This document shows, one piece after another, positions 8,276 through 17,607 of a stretch of DNA of 64,000 bases. A program made the position numbers and the translations under genes. The stretch is taken from positions 62,001-126,000 of the forward strand of contig NZ_QJRJ01000075.1 of NCBI RefSeq assembly GCF_003254625.1, read 5' to 3'. The notes beneath the pieces were generated by a model that saw only the letters and a program-made list of their open reading frames with translations, was not told the DNA's origin and searched no databases. Every line of letters starts with the position of its first letter. Positions within the stretch are counted from its first letter, which is position 1. Source of the DNA: Flavobacterium ginsenosidimutans (lineage in GTDB: Bacteria; Bacteroidota; Bacteroidia; Flavobacteriales; Flavobacteriaceae).

Positions 8276-9928
8276 CTATTTCCCTTTTTTAGCAAAAAGA
8301 ATTGCTCTTTCCAAAACCTCATCTTTTCCTTGCTGAATTCCTAAAATCGTTGGTTTCACCTCTATATCTGGAACAATTCCGATACGTTGTACTTCTTTTT
8401 TGTTTGGATAAAAAACTCCGTAACAAGTAAACGACGAAGAAAATCCTTTAATGATCAAAAATCTTGTATTTGCACCATCTGCGCCTCCTGTTTGAGAACC
8501 AATAATAGTCGATTTAGGGACGGTCTGTAGTGCCATTGCTGCATGTTCAGCATGACTAACTGCATTTTCATCAACTAAAACAATTACTTTTCCTTTATAA
8601 TTATCTGGATTAACCTTTCCAATTTTTTCTTCCTCTTTTCTCCAAATATAACGACCTGGATAATTAACGTCTGGATCTACATACTTCACATATTCTACAG
8701 GTTCAGGATTAAGCCAATCTGCAAGCGGATATATTACATCATGAGGTCTTTTCCTATCATCAAAAATTATAGCAACTGTATTTTTAAGTGCTGCTATCAA
8801 ATTTGGAAGATCTTCTTCTTTAACTTCTCCAAAATTTACATATCCAATATTTCCTTCCAGAATTTTCCATTTTTCCTGATCAGGAAATTGAATTTTTAAA
8901 TCTTGATATTTGTATCGATTTATTGTTTTTACCGCTGTTTTTCCATCTCGGATGAATTCAATCTCGAAAGTTGGTGTTTTTCCATTAAAGATTGCCCAAT
9001 AGGCATTTTTTAAAACCGAAGGTTCATTTGACCCTTCAACATATTTCGAATTTTCTTTTAAAAGCTGGGCAATCGTTTTTCCTTCTACTTTTGTAATTAC
9101 ATCTCCAATTCTAAGATCGCTGACTTTTGCCAAAGAGTCATTTTTCAAACCTATAACAACGACTTTTTGATCAATAATTGTAACATCAACAGGGATAAAT
9201 TTATCTCCAAAATAGTCCGACAATTGAGCCATACTAGTCGCGGCGTGAGTATCATTTAGCTTTACAGAGATCTCGCGCATTGCCAAAGTAAAATCCTTTT
9301 CAGATTCTGGCTTATAATATCTTGGCAGCATTTCATTTAATACTTTATCCCAATTTTCATCCATTTGATATTTATATGGAAAGAAATATTCGATGTAATT
9401 CCAATATCTAAAAAGGGCTAAAAGACGTAAGTTTTTATCAGTCCATTTAAAATCAGCATATTTTACTTCATTTTTAAATTGTAATGGAGGGCCATTACTG
9501 CCAAATTCATAAGCAACATAATACTGTTTTTCCTGAATTCTATTTTCTTCAATAAATTTCAATTTTTTCGAAAGTGATTTTGAGAACAATTCTTTATTAT
9601 TGACCCACGACAAATCGAAGTTTTTATCAAAATATTCTTTTTTTACAACAGGTTTTAAAGATTCCTGTTTTTTAATTTCCCCCAAAGAATCAATCCAATT
9701 TTCTATAACAAGAGAAAAAGCTTCAGAAGTCTGAGCCTCTTCTACTTTTGGCAGAATTTGAAATAATTGTTCATCCCAGTTTTTACTTCCATCAGCAACA
9801 TTTGGATGATAGTATTTTAAAAAGCCCCAAACTTTGCAAGTTGCTGCCAACTTTTGAGTTTCGGTAATTGGTTTTGAAAAAGAAAATTGAAATAATAATA
9901 CAAAAGCAACAAGTAGTGTTTTTTTCAT
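8276..9928 (-). CDS. Secreted S41-family peptidase, paralog 1
   Basis: Exported protease-like protein of 550 residues with a signal peptide (MKKTLLVAFVLLFQFSFSKP). A PDZ-like segment (KVSDLRIGDVITKVEGK) precedes the tail-specific protease fold. Nucleophile candidate Ser458 lies in VSHAEHAAM, where CtpA enzymes have SASE; the CtpA general-base Lys is replaced by GGADG, as in many secreted Bacteroidota S41 proteins. A paralog of the same length (same Ser position) is at 38757-40406. It lies 38 bp after the HlyD gene on the same strand, so it may be cotranscribed with the exporter; any role in peptide processing is inference. Confidence 0.9.
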   Translation of the reverse strand: MKKTLLVAFVLLFQFSFSKPITETQKLAATCKVWGFLKYYHPNVADGSKNWDEQLFQILPKVEEAQTSEAFSLVIENWIDSLGEIKKQESLKPVVKKEYFDKNFDLSWVNNKELFSKSLSKKLKFIEENRIQEKQYYVAYEFGSNGPPLQFKNEVKYADFKWTDKNLRLLALFRYWNYIEYFFPYKYQMDENWDKVLNEMLPRYYKPESEKDFTLAMREISVKLNDTHAATSMAQLSDYFGDKFIPVDVTIIDQKVVVIGLKNDSLAKVSDLRIGDVITKVEGKTIAQLLKENSKYVEGSNEPSVLKNAYWAIFNGKTPTFEIEFIRDGKTAVKTINRYKYQDLKIQFPDQEKWKILEGNIGYVNFGEVKEEDLPNLIAALKNTVAIIFDDRKRPHDVIYPLADWLNPEPVEYVKYVDPDVNYPGRYIWRKEEEKIGKVNPDNYKGKVIVLVDENAVSHAEHAAMALQTVPKSTIIGSQTGGADGANTRFLIIKGFSSSFTCYGVFYPNKKEVQRIGIVPDIEVKPTILGIQQGKDEVLERAILFAKKGK

Positions 9929-9966
9929 TGATTTAGTTTTGGGGTTTAGGTTAATTAGAATTAGTA

Positions 9967-11256
9967 TTAAACTTGTTCAAAAATGTTCTTAAACTGATAC
10001 AGGATTCGTTCAATTAAACGCAGATCTTCGGTTACAATTTCTGCGCTTCCTTTCATTTCCTGCTGAAAGTTAATTTGTTTGTTATAAGAGGTTTTTAATC
10101 CGTTTGGAAGCGCAACGTCAAGAAGCAAGTTTCCATCTTTATCTGGCACTAATGAAATATTTTTGATTTCGCCTTTTAAAACACCAAATTCCCTGTCAGG
10201 ATAATTTGCTAAACGAATATTGACTCTTTGTCCTACTTTTATTTTTCCTGAATTTAAAGCTGGAGCTTTTACTTTTCCAATAAAAGTATTTTTAGCATCT
10301 GGAATTATAGAGAAAACATTATCGCCGACATTGATAGTCTGGTTTTCATTCCAAACCTGCAGAAAAGTAACCACGCCGCTTACCGAAGTTTTAAGTGTAT
10401 AAGCCAATTCCCAGTCTTTTATGACTTTTTTCAGCTGATAAAAGGATTGTGCTACATTACGCCCTAAGTTAACTTCTTCTTTTGTGCTATTTATCTGCGA
10501 ATTCTGGCTCGATTTTGTATTGTCAATCAAAGAGGACCTTAATTGGGAAATCGACGAAAGAAGGCTTCTATAACTCTTTTGTGCCTGAAGATAGCCAAGC
10601 TTTTTAGCTTCCATTTCCTGCGCAGAAATAATTCCTTTGTTAAATAGCACTTCAAAACGGGCAATTTCGTTTTTCTGAAGTTCCAATTCGCTTTCGTTCA
10701 AGAGCTTTTGCTGCTGTAAAATATCCAGCCTTTCCTTAATTTGAATTTTCTCCGAACTCTGCGCCCTGCTTTCGATTTCAAAAGGATGCAGACTTTCATT
10801 CAATTGCTGCGCCTGATAATCTTTCTGAAAAACCGCAAAAGCACTTTCAATTTCACCCAATTGCGTATTTTTTAATGATGCAAAAGGAAAAGCTTTTTCA
10901 GGATTATTAATATCATAAGCATCCACAATCTTTTTCAGCAGAAAAACATCTTTGTAATTCGCCGTATTTTCAATAATTGCCAGCGTGCTGTTTTTAGCAA
11001 TCTGTGTTTTATCTTTTACTAAAATCGCTTCGATACGTCCCGAAGATTTCGATACTATTTTCTCTGGCGGAATATTAGTGGTAATAACAATTTCAGTACT
11101 TACAACGTCGGGATATTTGACAAACCAGGACACAAAAAACAGCATTATGATAATAGCAAATATCAAAACGGTTCCCCATCGTATCATCCAATGCGGCACT
11201 TTGGTCAGGATATCCTGAACCTCTTCGCTTCTTAATTCAAATGAGTCTTCTGTCAT
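9967..11256 (-). CDS. HlyD-family secretion adaptor
   Basis: Periplasmic adaptor of a type I exporter: short cytoplasmic N-terminus, one membrane segment (residues 24-45, VLIFAIIIMLFFVSWFV), lipoyl/beta-barrel halves separated by a long coiled coil (about residues 95-270, rich in Gln, Lys, Glu), then a barrel with TSVSGVVTFLQ. At 429 residues it is typical for bacteriocin-type adaptors. It starts 2 bp after the C39 ABC exporter gene, so the two are translationally coupled partners. The outer-membrane TolC partner is not next to it. Confidence 0.93.
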   Translation of the reverse strand: MTEDSFELRSEEVQDILTKVPHWMIRWGTVLIFAIIIMLFFVSWFVKYPDVVSTEIVITTNIPPEKIVSKSSGRIEAILVKDKTQIAKNSTLAIIENTANYKDVFLLKKIVDAYDINNPEKAFPFASLKNTQLGEIESAFAVFQKDYQAQQLNESLHPFEIESRAQSSEKIQIKERLDILQQQKLLNESELELQKNEIARFEVLFNKGIISAQEMEAKKLGYLQAQKSYRSLLSSISQLRSSLIDNTKSSQNSQINSTKEEVNLGRNVAQSFYQLKKVIKDWELAYTLKTSVSGVVTFLQVWNENQTINVGDNVFSIIPDAKNTFIGKVKAPALNSGKIKVGQRVNIRLANYPDREFGVLKGEIKNISLVPDKDGNLLLDVALPNGLKTSYNKQINFQQEMKGSAEIVTEDLRLIERILYQFKNIFEQV

Positions 11257-11258
11257 AA

Positions 11259-13451
11259 TTAATTCCCTAATTGCAGCTGGTTTCTAACCAGTTCAAAATA
11301 ATTACCCTTCTGTTCCACTAATGCCGAATGGCTTCCGATTTCGATAATTTTCCCCTTATCTAAAACCACAATCTGGTCGGCGTTCATTACAGTGCTCAAT
11401 CGGTGTGCAATAACCACAACCGTTTTATCTTTAAAAAAGATATCCAGCTTCTTCATAATCTCCTTTTCATTATTGGCATCTAAAGCCGAAGTGGCTTCAT
11501 CAAAAAATAAAATCTCAGGGTTTTTATAAACTGCTCTTGCAATCAGCAGACGCTGTTTCTGTCCAGTGCTCATTCCTATTCCCTCTGCTCCAATTTTGGT
11601 ATTAAAACTCAAAGGAAGTCCGCTGATGTATTCTTTAATATTGCCAACATCTGCAGCATACATTAATCTCTCTTTATCAATATGATCCACTCCAAAAGCA
11701 ATATTATTGGCAATTGTATCGCTGAAAATAAAACCTTCCTGCATTACAGCCCCAATATTAGATCTCCATGCTTTCTGAGATATATTTTTAAGCTGCGCGT
11801 TTCCTATTAAAACTTCTCCTTTTTCGGGTTCATAAAATTTCAGAAGCAGTTTCATTAAAGTTGTTTTTCCGCTTCCGCTAACGCCAACTATTGCGGTTAC
11901 TTTATTGGCTGGAATTATCAGACTTAAATCATCTAAAACTGGAACATCTGAACCCAAGTATCTAAAAGAAAGATTTTTAATTTCAATATCGACATTTTGA
12001 GGCACTTCATTCGTCTGATGAACTTCCTGCTGTACTTCATCATCTTTCTGATGAATTTCAGACAGTCTGGCAAGAGATATTTTAGCATCCTGCAGTTCTC
12101 TCACAAATTCTATTAATTGCGTAACAGGGCCGTTTAAACTTCCTACAATGGCACTTATTGCCAGCATCATCCCTAGTGTAATAGAACCATCTATAACTAG
12201 TTTTGCCGAAAGCAGAATGATGAAAATATTTTTGAGCTCGTTGATTACCGAAGAGCCTATTGTCTGTGTCTGTTCTAAAACCAAGCCTTTTATTGAAACC
12301 CTGAAAAGTCTTGCCTGAACATATTCCCAGCCCCAACGTTTTTGCTTTTCGGCATTATGGAGTTTTATTTCCTGCATTCCGTTTATCAGCTCCATCACTT
12401 TGCTCTGTTCGTTGGACACTTCTGCAAAACGTTTATAATCTAAAGCTTCTCTTCTTTTCAGAAACAAAACTATCCAAACAAAATAAAGTACGCTTCCTGC
12501 AAAAAAGACCAAAAATATCTGCAGATTGAAATAGGCTAAAACTGCACCCATTACAAACATATTAATCACAGAGAAAAGCACATTTAAAGAAGATGTGGTC
12601 AGTATTTTTTCGATTCGGCGGTGGTCGTTAATTCGCTGCATGATATCTCCTGTCATCCTCACATCAAAAAAGGAAATTGGCAGATTCATTAATTTGATAA
12701 AGAAATCCGATATGAGCGAAATATTGATTCTAGTGGATAAATGAAGTAGAATCCAGCTCCTGATTAGTTCCAATCCAGTTCTTCCTGCAAAGATGAAAAG
12801 CATAGCAAAGAGAATCAGATAAATAAAATGGATATTCTGGTTCTGAATCCCCACATCGACTATGCTCTGCGTTAAAAACGGAAAGATTAAATTGAGTAAA
12901 CTGCTTGCCAGAAGTCCGATAGCTAACTGGATCAGGAATGATTTGTATTGGAATAAATATTTAGAAAGAAAACCAAGTCCTAAACCAGAGTTTTCTTCCT
13001 TCTCGAAATCAGATTCAAAGAATTTTGGCGTAGCTTCAATTAAAAGTGCAATTCCTTCTTTTGTCTGGTCATCGGCATTATTCCCGATCCAAAATTTCAC
13101 AAACTCTTCTTTATTGTATTCTAAAAGTCCAAAAGCAGGATCTGAAATATAATATTTGCCTTTTTTTATTTTATAAAGTACAACGTAATGGTCTTTATTC
13201 CAATGAAGAATACATGGCAAAGGAGCTTCTTCAATTCTTGTTACAGACAATTTTACCCCTAAAGTTCGAAATCCGATTTTTTCGGCGGCATCACTCAGAA
13301 AAAGCAAATTACTTCCTTCACGAGTTGTTTCGCTAAAATCTCTCAACTCCTGAATATTGATTGTCTTGCCGTAATATTTAGCAATAATTTTTAAACATGT
13401 TGGCCCGCAATCTTTATTATCTGCTTGTCTATAATGAGTGAATTTTTTCAA
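11259..13451 (-). CDS. Peptidase-containing (C39) ABC exporter
   Basis: Inner-membrane exporter that cleaves double-glycine leaders and exports the peptide. Domains: C39 protease residues 1-135 with an intact catalytic set (Gln9, Cys15, His88, Asp104); six-helix membrane domain about 165-450; ATPase about 490-730 with Walker A GVSGSGKTT, signature STGQKQRL, Walker B ILFFDEATSALD and switch IAHRLST. The first codon must be TTG: there is an in-frame stop just upstream and no Met before Cys15. Four Cys peptides and seven Gly-rich peptides with matching leaders are encoded in the next 10 kb, making them the likely cargo. Confidence 0.95.
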   Translation of the reverse strand: MKKFTHYRQADNKDCGPTCLKIIAKYYGKTINIQELRDFSETTREGSNLLFLSDAAEKIGFRTLGVKLSVTRIEEAPLPCILHWNKDHYVVLYKIKKGKYYISDPAFGLLEYNKEEFVKFWIGNNADDQTKEGIALLIEATPKFFESDFEKEENSGLGLGFLSKYLFQYKSFLIQLAIGLLASSLLNLIFPFLTQSIVDVGIQNQNIHFIYLILFAMLFIFAGRTGLELIRSWILLHLSTRINISLISDFFIKLMNLPISFFDVRMTGDIMQRINDHRRIEKILTTSSLNVLFSVINMFVMGAVLAYFNLQIFLVFFAGSVLYFVWIVLFLKRREALDYKRFAEVSNEQSKVMELINGMQEIKLHNAEKQKRWGWEYVQARLFRVSIKGLVLEQTQTIGSSVINELKNIFIILLSAKLVIDGSITLGMMLAISAIVGSLNGPVTQLIEFVRELQDAKISLARLSEIHQKDDEVQQEVHQTNEVPQNVDIEIKNLSFRYLGSDVPVLDDLSLIIPANKVTAIVGVSGSGKTTLMKLLLKFYEPEKGEVLIGNAQLKNISQKAWRSNIGAVMQEGFIFSDTIANNIAFGVDHIDKERLMYAADVGNIKEYISGLPLSFNTKIGAEGIGMSTGQKQRLLIARAVYKNPEILFFDEATSALDANNEKEIMKKLDIFFKDKTVVVIAHRLSTVMNADQIVVLDKGKIIEIGSHSALVEQKGNYFELVRNQLQLGN

Positions 13452-13549
13452 TTTTAAATTAATTAAATCAAAAGCAATTTAACAATAAATTTCCTGACTT
13501 AAAGAAAAAGAAATAAAAAGTAAATTTAAATTAAAACAAAACACCAATC

Positions 13550-13589
13550 AAGACTATAAGTCACTGATTTAATGCGCTTTTATAGTCTT
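13550..13589. terminator. Hairpin between VKOR protein B and the ABC exporter
   Basis: Ten-base arms AAGACTATAA (13550-13559) and TTATAGTCTT (13580-13589). The T-run (TTTTTTAG) follows on the plus strand, so it is not a standard terminator for the minus-strand genes; it could still slow transcription or stabilise mRNA ends between the upstream and exporter parts of the operon. Nothing else is visible in this 187-bp spacer. Confidence 0.4.
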
Positions 13590-13638
13590 TTTTAGTTTAT
13601 TGAAGTGATAAATAATTATTATTAATTTTAGTTTTGAC

Positions 13639-15204
13639 TCAAAGCTCATCTTCTATAATTTCATTGATGTAAAATTTTAAGTCTTCCCTATAATGAGTTT
13701 TTGGGTAAATATATCCGTTTATAAATATTGCTGGTGTAAAAGTAAATCTATTTTGTTCACACCAAATATTAGATACTCTGTATAAATAATCTATTTGTTC
13801 CTGATTGTATTTCATCTTATATTTTTCCAACCATAACTCTATACTCTGATTATTAAACCAATAATTAAGAGCGTCTATAAATTCTCTCTCACCTTTTTGT
13901 AAATAGATTGATAGTAAAGTTCTAAAAAAAACCTTTTTCTTTTCTGTTTGATTATCAATATTTGTGTTTATGATAATTTTAATCTTGATATTTTCTCTAT
14001 GAGATTCATAAATTTTTTCTAAAATAAAATGAGCAGTTTTACAATGGCCACAAAATGGACTTGTAATTATTGTAATTTCTGTTTTGCAACTATCATTTCC
14101 TAAAACAATCGGGCTATTTACTAATTCAACCTTTGGTTTGGACAGTAAGGAACTTTTAAACAGGAGATAATTTCTCATAAAACGATTTGCCTTTAATTGA
14201 AATTCCTTCAAATTTTTATGCTCAGTTAATGAATCTCTACCAATATACCACCCATATGAAACCAAGGAAAAATTTAAAGCAGTTATTGAAATATAATTTA
14301 TTGATAACCTGCTATCACCGTTAAATAACAAATGAATAAAAACCAATTCAACAATAAGGATCAAACTTATGGATAAGCATATTGGACACCATTTTTTTTC
14401 AATTTTCATTTGATAGTAAATTGAAAGCAATATTAAAGGTATGGCCAGTGATAAAAATATTTTTTGAATTTGAAAAAAATCAATTATAGAATTTATAATG
14501 ATTGAAAAGAAAAACAGAAAAAATTGAAACACAAAAAACACAAAGCTTACATCACTCAAATTTATATATTCGAATAGTTTCCATTTTTTTGAGCTTAAAA
14601 CATCTGAACAACTTGATGTAGAAGAAATGTTGCAAAAATTATTAAAGAAATCACTTTTTGTACCAAATAAATTCTTTAATGATGCAATTGAAAAAATAAT
14701 TCCTACTGTTGGAAATATAAAAAACAAATAGACTTTTAAATCTACTTTTAATAAAAATAAAACAACAAAAAGTAAAATTGTACATAATGCCGGAAAAAGA
14801 AGTTGGATTCTTTTTCTATTACTTTTTTCAATAATTTCTGTTTCAGGTTTTTCAACCAAAAACACTATTTCTCTCCAATTATTTTTCAATTGAAAGAGAT
14901 CTAAACTTTTTATTTTATTTGAATCAAAGTAAATATATGTATGATCTTGAGTTCTCTCGACTAAATATAATTGGCTAGAATCATCTAAAAAAGTAACAAA
15001 TCGATTTGGCAAAAATTCAAAAGAATCAAAATCTAACTTTAGAACACCATTTTCAACATCAAAAAAAGTAAGCGTATCTGATATTGAAAGCAATGTAGGA
15101 TAATCAGGATGTGATTGAACTTGAAACAGAAATTCGGTTTTATCTATAGATATATTTTCTTTTTCTAAGTATTGAAAAAGATAATCAAAATTAGTCATAA
15201 TCAT
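13639..15204 (-). CDS. C39-like / VKOR / thioredoxin fusion protein B
   Basis: Predicted disulfide-forming membrane enzyme (521 residues). Residues 1-120 resemble a C39 peptidase domain (YPTLLSISDTLTFFDVEN, then FLPNRFVTFL) but contain no cysteine, so cannot cleave. Residues about 135-325 form a VKOR four-to-five-helix bundle with loop pair Cys191/Cys199 and quinone-side CPIC (273-276). Residues 365-521 form a DsbA-like thioredoxin domain with CGHC at 385-388. VKOR fused to thioredoxin is a known self-contained oxidation unit. Located between a TlpA-like gene and the exporter; likely oxidises the neighbouring Cys peptides. By eye this gene is more AT-rich than the ABC gene. Confidence 0.88.
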   Translation of the reverse strand: MIMTNFDYLFQYLEKENISIDKTEFLFQVQSHPDYPTLLSISDTLTFFDVENGVLKLDFDSFEFLPNRFVTFLDDSSQLYLVERTQDHTYIYFDSNKIKSLDLFQLKNNWREIVFLVEKPETEIIEKSNRKRIQLLFPALCTILLFVVLFLLKVDLKVYLFFIFPTVGIIFSIASLKNLFGTKSDFFNNFCNISSTSSCSDVLSSKKWKLFEYINLSDVSFVFFVFQFFLFFFSIIINSIIDFFQIQKIFLSLAIPLILLSIYYQMKIEKKWCPICLSISLILIVELVFIHLLFNGDSRLSINYISITALNFSLVSYGWYIGRDSLTEHKNLKEFQLKANRFMRNYLLFKSSLLSKPKVELVNSPIVLGNDSCKTEITIITSPFCGHCKTAHFILEKIYESHRENIKIKIIINTNIDNQTEKKKVFFRTLLSIYLQKGEREFIDALNYWFNNQSIELWLEKYKMKYNQEQIDYLYRVSNIWCEQNRFTFTPAIFINGYIYPKTHYREDLKFYINEIIEDEL

Positions 15205-15255
15205 TATGAAGGATGTTTACACTTTTATTTATGAAAAATTAGCAGTGTACATTGC

Positions 15256-16362
15256 TTAATTCTTAATAAGCACTGAAGGTTGTGTAATATAATTATCAAA
15301 ATAACTTTTAATTTTATAAGCTTCAATTAATAATTTTTCTAGTTCTTCAGGAGTAACATTTTTTTTAATAACCTCACCTTTATTATTCAACAAATAATTG
15401 GTGGGAAAAGAAACTATTTTTTCTTTGGTCGCAAAAGTAGCGTTCTCATCTAAATAATTTTTCCAAGGTATTTTTTTTTCGACTACTCGTTTTTGCCAAT
15501 AGTTTTTTACATTTTCTGTCTTATCTGTAGAAATGCTAATTATATTCAAGCCCCTTGAATTATATTTTTCATAAAGGTCAATCCATTTTGGAAGTTCTTC
15601 TAGACAAGGGCGACAACGACTAAACCAAAAATCAATCAAAGTATATTCTGATTCAGGCACTTGTAATGCTTCAGGTTCTAAATCAATATTTTTTAAAAGT
15701 ATCTCTGGAAATTTATAATTTTCTTTTATACTTATTTCAGCAAACTCTTCATTTAAAATTTTCCAAAGTGGCTGAGCCTTCATTTTTTGCGAAAAAGATT
15801 TCATACATTTTTCATACAATTCAGTATGCCCTTCTTTATTAAATCTTCCAATTAAAAACCATAAAGCAACATATGAATCAGGGTTCTCTTCAATGTAGTT
15901 ACAAAGTCGCACATCTAAACTTTCATCAAATTTGTAAAAATGGAGATTTTCTTTTCTATTCTTAAAAATATAAGGCAAGAATTTTTTCAAAAACTCTGTG
16001 TTAGTTTTCCCATTTGATACACTTAATTTATAGTTAGAATCAAAACTAATCTTTGTCGTACTAGAGTCAATAAAAAAGCAATCAATTCTAAATTTTCCAT
16101 TATTCTTTTCACTATTTAAGTTCAACACATACATTTGCGGATAATAAGACCGAAAATTTAAATTAAACTCGTTATTAATAATTTTAGCTTTAAAAGTTTC
16201 ATTTGAATAGTATTTTTTATCTAAAAAAGCTTCTGGAACAAAACATATTGTATCGTTAATATTGTCTTTTGTCAAAATAGTTCCGTGCAATTTAACGGCT
16301 GTCTGACTATAATTCAAAAGACTAAAACATAAGGCAAAAAGTATAATAATTTTTTTTGACAT
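15256..16362 (-). CDS. TlpA-like periplasmic thioredoxin
   Basis: Exported thiol-disulfide protein of 368 residues: signal peptide (MSKKIIILFALCFSLLNYSQ), a beta-rich DUF4369-like N-terminal domain, a middle helical part, and a C-terminal thioredoxin fold with the redox motif CRPC at 250-253 in DFWFSRCRPCLEELP. The cis-Pro segment VSFPTNYLLNNKG is intact. It lies 51 bp ahead of the VKOR protein B gene and 75 bp after a Cys peptide gene; it may reduce or shuffle mispaired disulfides. Flavobacteria have many TlpA proteins, so the specific link is inferred from position. Confidence 0.88.
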   Translation of the reverse strand: MSKKIIILFALCFSLLNYSQTAVKLHGTILTKDNINDTICFVPEAFLDKKYYSNETFKAKIINNEFNLNFRSYYPQMYVLNLNSEKNNGKFRIDCFFIDSSTTKISFDSNYKLSVSNGKTNTEFLKKFLPYIFKNRKENLHFYKFDESLDVRLCNYIEENPDSYVALWFLIGRFNKEGHTELYEKCMKSFSQKMKAQPLWKILNEEFAEISIKENYKFPEILLKNIDLEPEALQVPESEYTLIDFWFSRCRPCLEELPKWIDLYEKYNSRGLNIISISTDKTENVKNYWQKRVVEKKIPWKNYLDENATFATKEKIVSFPTNYLLNNKGEVIKKNVTPEELEKLLIEAYKIKSYFDNYITQPSVLIKN

Positions 16363-16369
16363 CTTTACT

Positions 16370-16410
16370 ACTTAAAAAATAAGTTTCACTACTATGCTAG
16401 TAGTGAAACT
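16370..16410 (-). terminator. Attenuating terminator after Cys peptide 1
   Basis: Perfect 13-base arms (16382-16394 and 16398-16410) around loop TGC, followed on the minus strand by TTATTTTTTAAG. It sits between the peptide gene and the TlpA-like gene on the same strand, so it would allow much peptide mRNA and less read-through into the maturation genes. Confidence 0.78.
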
Positions 16411-16437
16411 ATAATTCACATTACAATATTTTCAATG

Positions 16438-16629
16438 CTACGCGTAACAGCAGTTGTCACACACCCCAGTTTCTCCATCGGAAGTAACTGCACAACCCGA
16501 ACTGCAAGAACTTGTCGATACACAAACACCTCCTTGTCTTTCAACATACTTTCCTGCTGTAATAATTCTCATTTCTTCTCTTGACAATTTCTTTACATTT
16601 TCAAGACCCATTTTTTGCAATCTTTTCAT
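16438..16629 (-). CDS. Cys-rich bacteriocin-like precursor peptide 1
   Basis: A 63-residue precursor. The leader-like part LSREEMRIITAG (residues 15-26) follows the Bacteroidota double-glycine pattern (hydrophobic residue, EEM, then small-small). The downstream part contains six cysteines in CVSTSSCSSGC and CDNCC patterns and no other modification signal. All cysteines lie after the leader, and the number is even, fitting disulfides made by the adjacent VKOR/thioredoxin genes. An alternative cleavage site is the later QGG at residues 32-34. Function (toxin, signal, other) unknown. Confidence 0.8.
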   Translation of the reverse strand: MKRLQKMGLENVKKLSREEMRIITAGKYVERQGGVCVSTSSCSSGCAVTSDGETGVCDNCCYA

Positions 16630-16827
16630 TTTCTTATTCTTTAGTTATTGATATTTTTTATTAAAAGGAATGCCTTTAAAAACAAATACTCCCTTTTAAT
16701 TTTTCAAAAATCGTTAATTCTTTAAATAAAGAAAGAAATTTCTTAGGAATTTTTTAGGATATTTTTGAAATAGAGTGAAAATTATTAAGAAATAACTGTA
16801 AATTGCTTATTTATTTTCCTAAATATT

Positions 16828-17136
16828 ATGTTACATAAAAATCTAGTAAAAGCCAGAAAAGAAAAAGGGTTCTCGCAAAAACAGATGGCTGACATGCTTG
16901 CCATGGAGCAGACAACCTATTCTAAAAAAGAAAGAGGAGTATCTCGAATACGAGAAAATGAATGGATGCAATTTGCAAAAATTTTAGGCAAAGATGTTGA
17001 TGAACTTAAAGATGATATTTCTCAAGATAAGGAGAAGGACCACACTTTATATCTAAATATTATAGAGATTATTAGTAAATACAATCAAAAACTAGAAGAA
17101 GAGAATTCTCTTTTAAGAAGACAACTAGGCAAATAA
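16828..17136 (+). CDS. XRE-family transcriptional regulator
   Basis: A 102-residue DNA-binding protein: N-terminal helix-turn-helix of the Cro/CI type (LVKARKEKGFSQKQMADMLAMEQTTYSKKE, positions 6-35 in outline), then a charged linker and a C-terminal coiled coil (NQKLEEENSLLRRQLG) for dimerisation. It is the only plus-strand gene inside the minus-strand peptide block, divergent from Cys peptide 1, so a role in controlling that peptide is plausible. The shared 198-bp upstream gap is AT-rich with no clear operator. Confidence 0.88.
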   Translation: MLHKNLVKARKEKGFSQKQMADMLAMEQTTYSKKERGVSRIRENEWMQFAKILGKDVDELKDDISQDKEKDHTLYLNIIEIISKYNQKLEEENSLLRRQLGK

Positions 17137-17139
17137 AAA

Positions 17140-17167
17140 AACAGAGAAGACCTAAATCTTCTCTGTT
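17140..17167. terminator. Terminator after XRE gene
   Basis: Perfect 11-base arms AACAGAGAAGA (17140-17150) and TCTTCTCTGTT (17157-17167), loop CCTAAA, A-run before and TT after. It can stop both the XRE transcript and minus-strand transcription from the peptide genes. Confidence 0.85.
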
Positions 17168-17170
17168 TCA

Positions 17171-17396
17171 GTATTTATAAACAAATTTTTAGCAACACAA
17201 TTTCTTTAGGACATGGCCGCGGTTTACCCTAACCAAATAAAATTAACGCGGCGGCCAACTCCTAAGAATCTCAGTACCAATCATCAATACTGAGAATATG
17301 CTCAATGTTCCACGATCGAGCGCCTATACATTCAAAAAAAACATGACTAAATTCTAAATAAGGCTATATCGTATTACTTTTAAAAAAGTTAAAAAT
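17171..17396. other. Non-coding spacer with two hairpins
   Basis: No convincing gene. A GC-rich patch holds GGCCGC near 17215 and GCGGCC near 17251, pairable over about 30 bases, and next to it TCTCAGTA (17269-17276) pairs perfectly with TACTGAGA (17288-17295) over an 11-base loop. The patch stands out in an AT-rich region, so a small structured RNA downstream of peptide 2 is possible. Confidence 0.35.
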
Positions 17397-17588
17397 TCAA
17401 CAACAAAGACGACTTGTATCACAAATACCGGATGATGTATTTAGCGGACAAGTTTCGCCTGGTGGTATTAAAAAGCATCCTGCTTCTAATGCATAAATCC
17501 AACATTCTGGAATTCCGCCCTTCATGTTTTTCTGCTCACTCTTGCTAATACTCTGAGCACCATTTAGATCTAGAATTTTCTTTAGCAT
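17397..17588 (-). CDS. Cys-rich bacteriocin-like precursor peptide 2
   Basis: Start chosen at the second Met (17588), giving 63 residues, because the leader MLKKILDLNG...SKSEQKNMKGG is then exactly 25 residues, as in peptides 3 and 4; the first ATG at 17600 adds MVLN. The core after GG has six cysteines (PECW, AGCF, ETCP, GICD and a terminal LCC) and mixed hydrophobic content. No cysteine is in the leader. It is the most typical double-glycine substrate for the C39 exporter here. Expected to be secreted and disulfide-bonded; activity unknown. Confidence 0.82.
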   Translation of the reverse strand: MLKKILDLNGAQSISKSEQKNMKGGIPECWIYALEAGCFLIPPGETCPLNTSSGICDTSRLCC

Positions 17589-17607
17589 ATTTAATACCAT
17601 TTTATAT

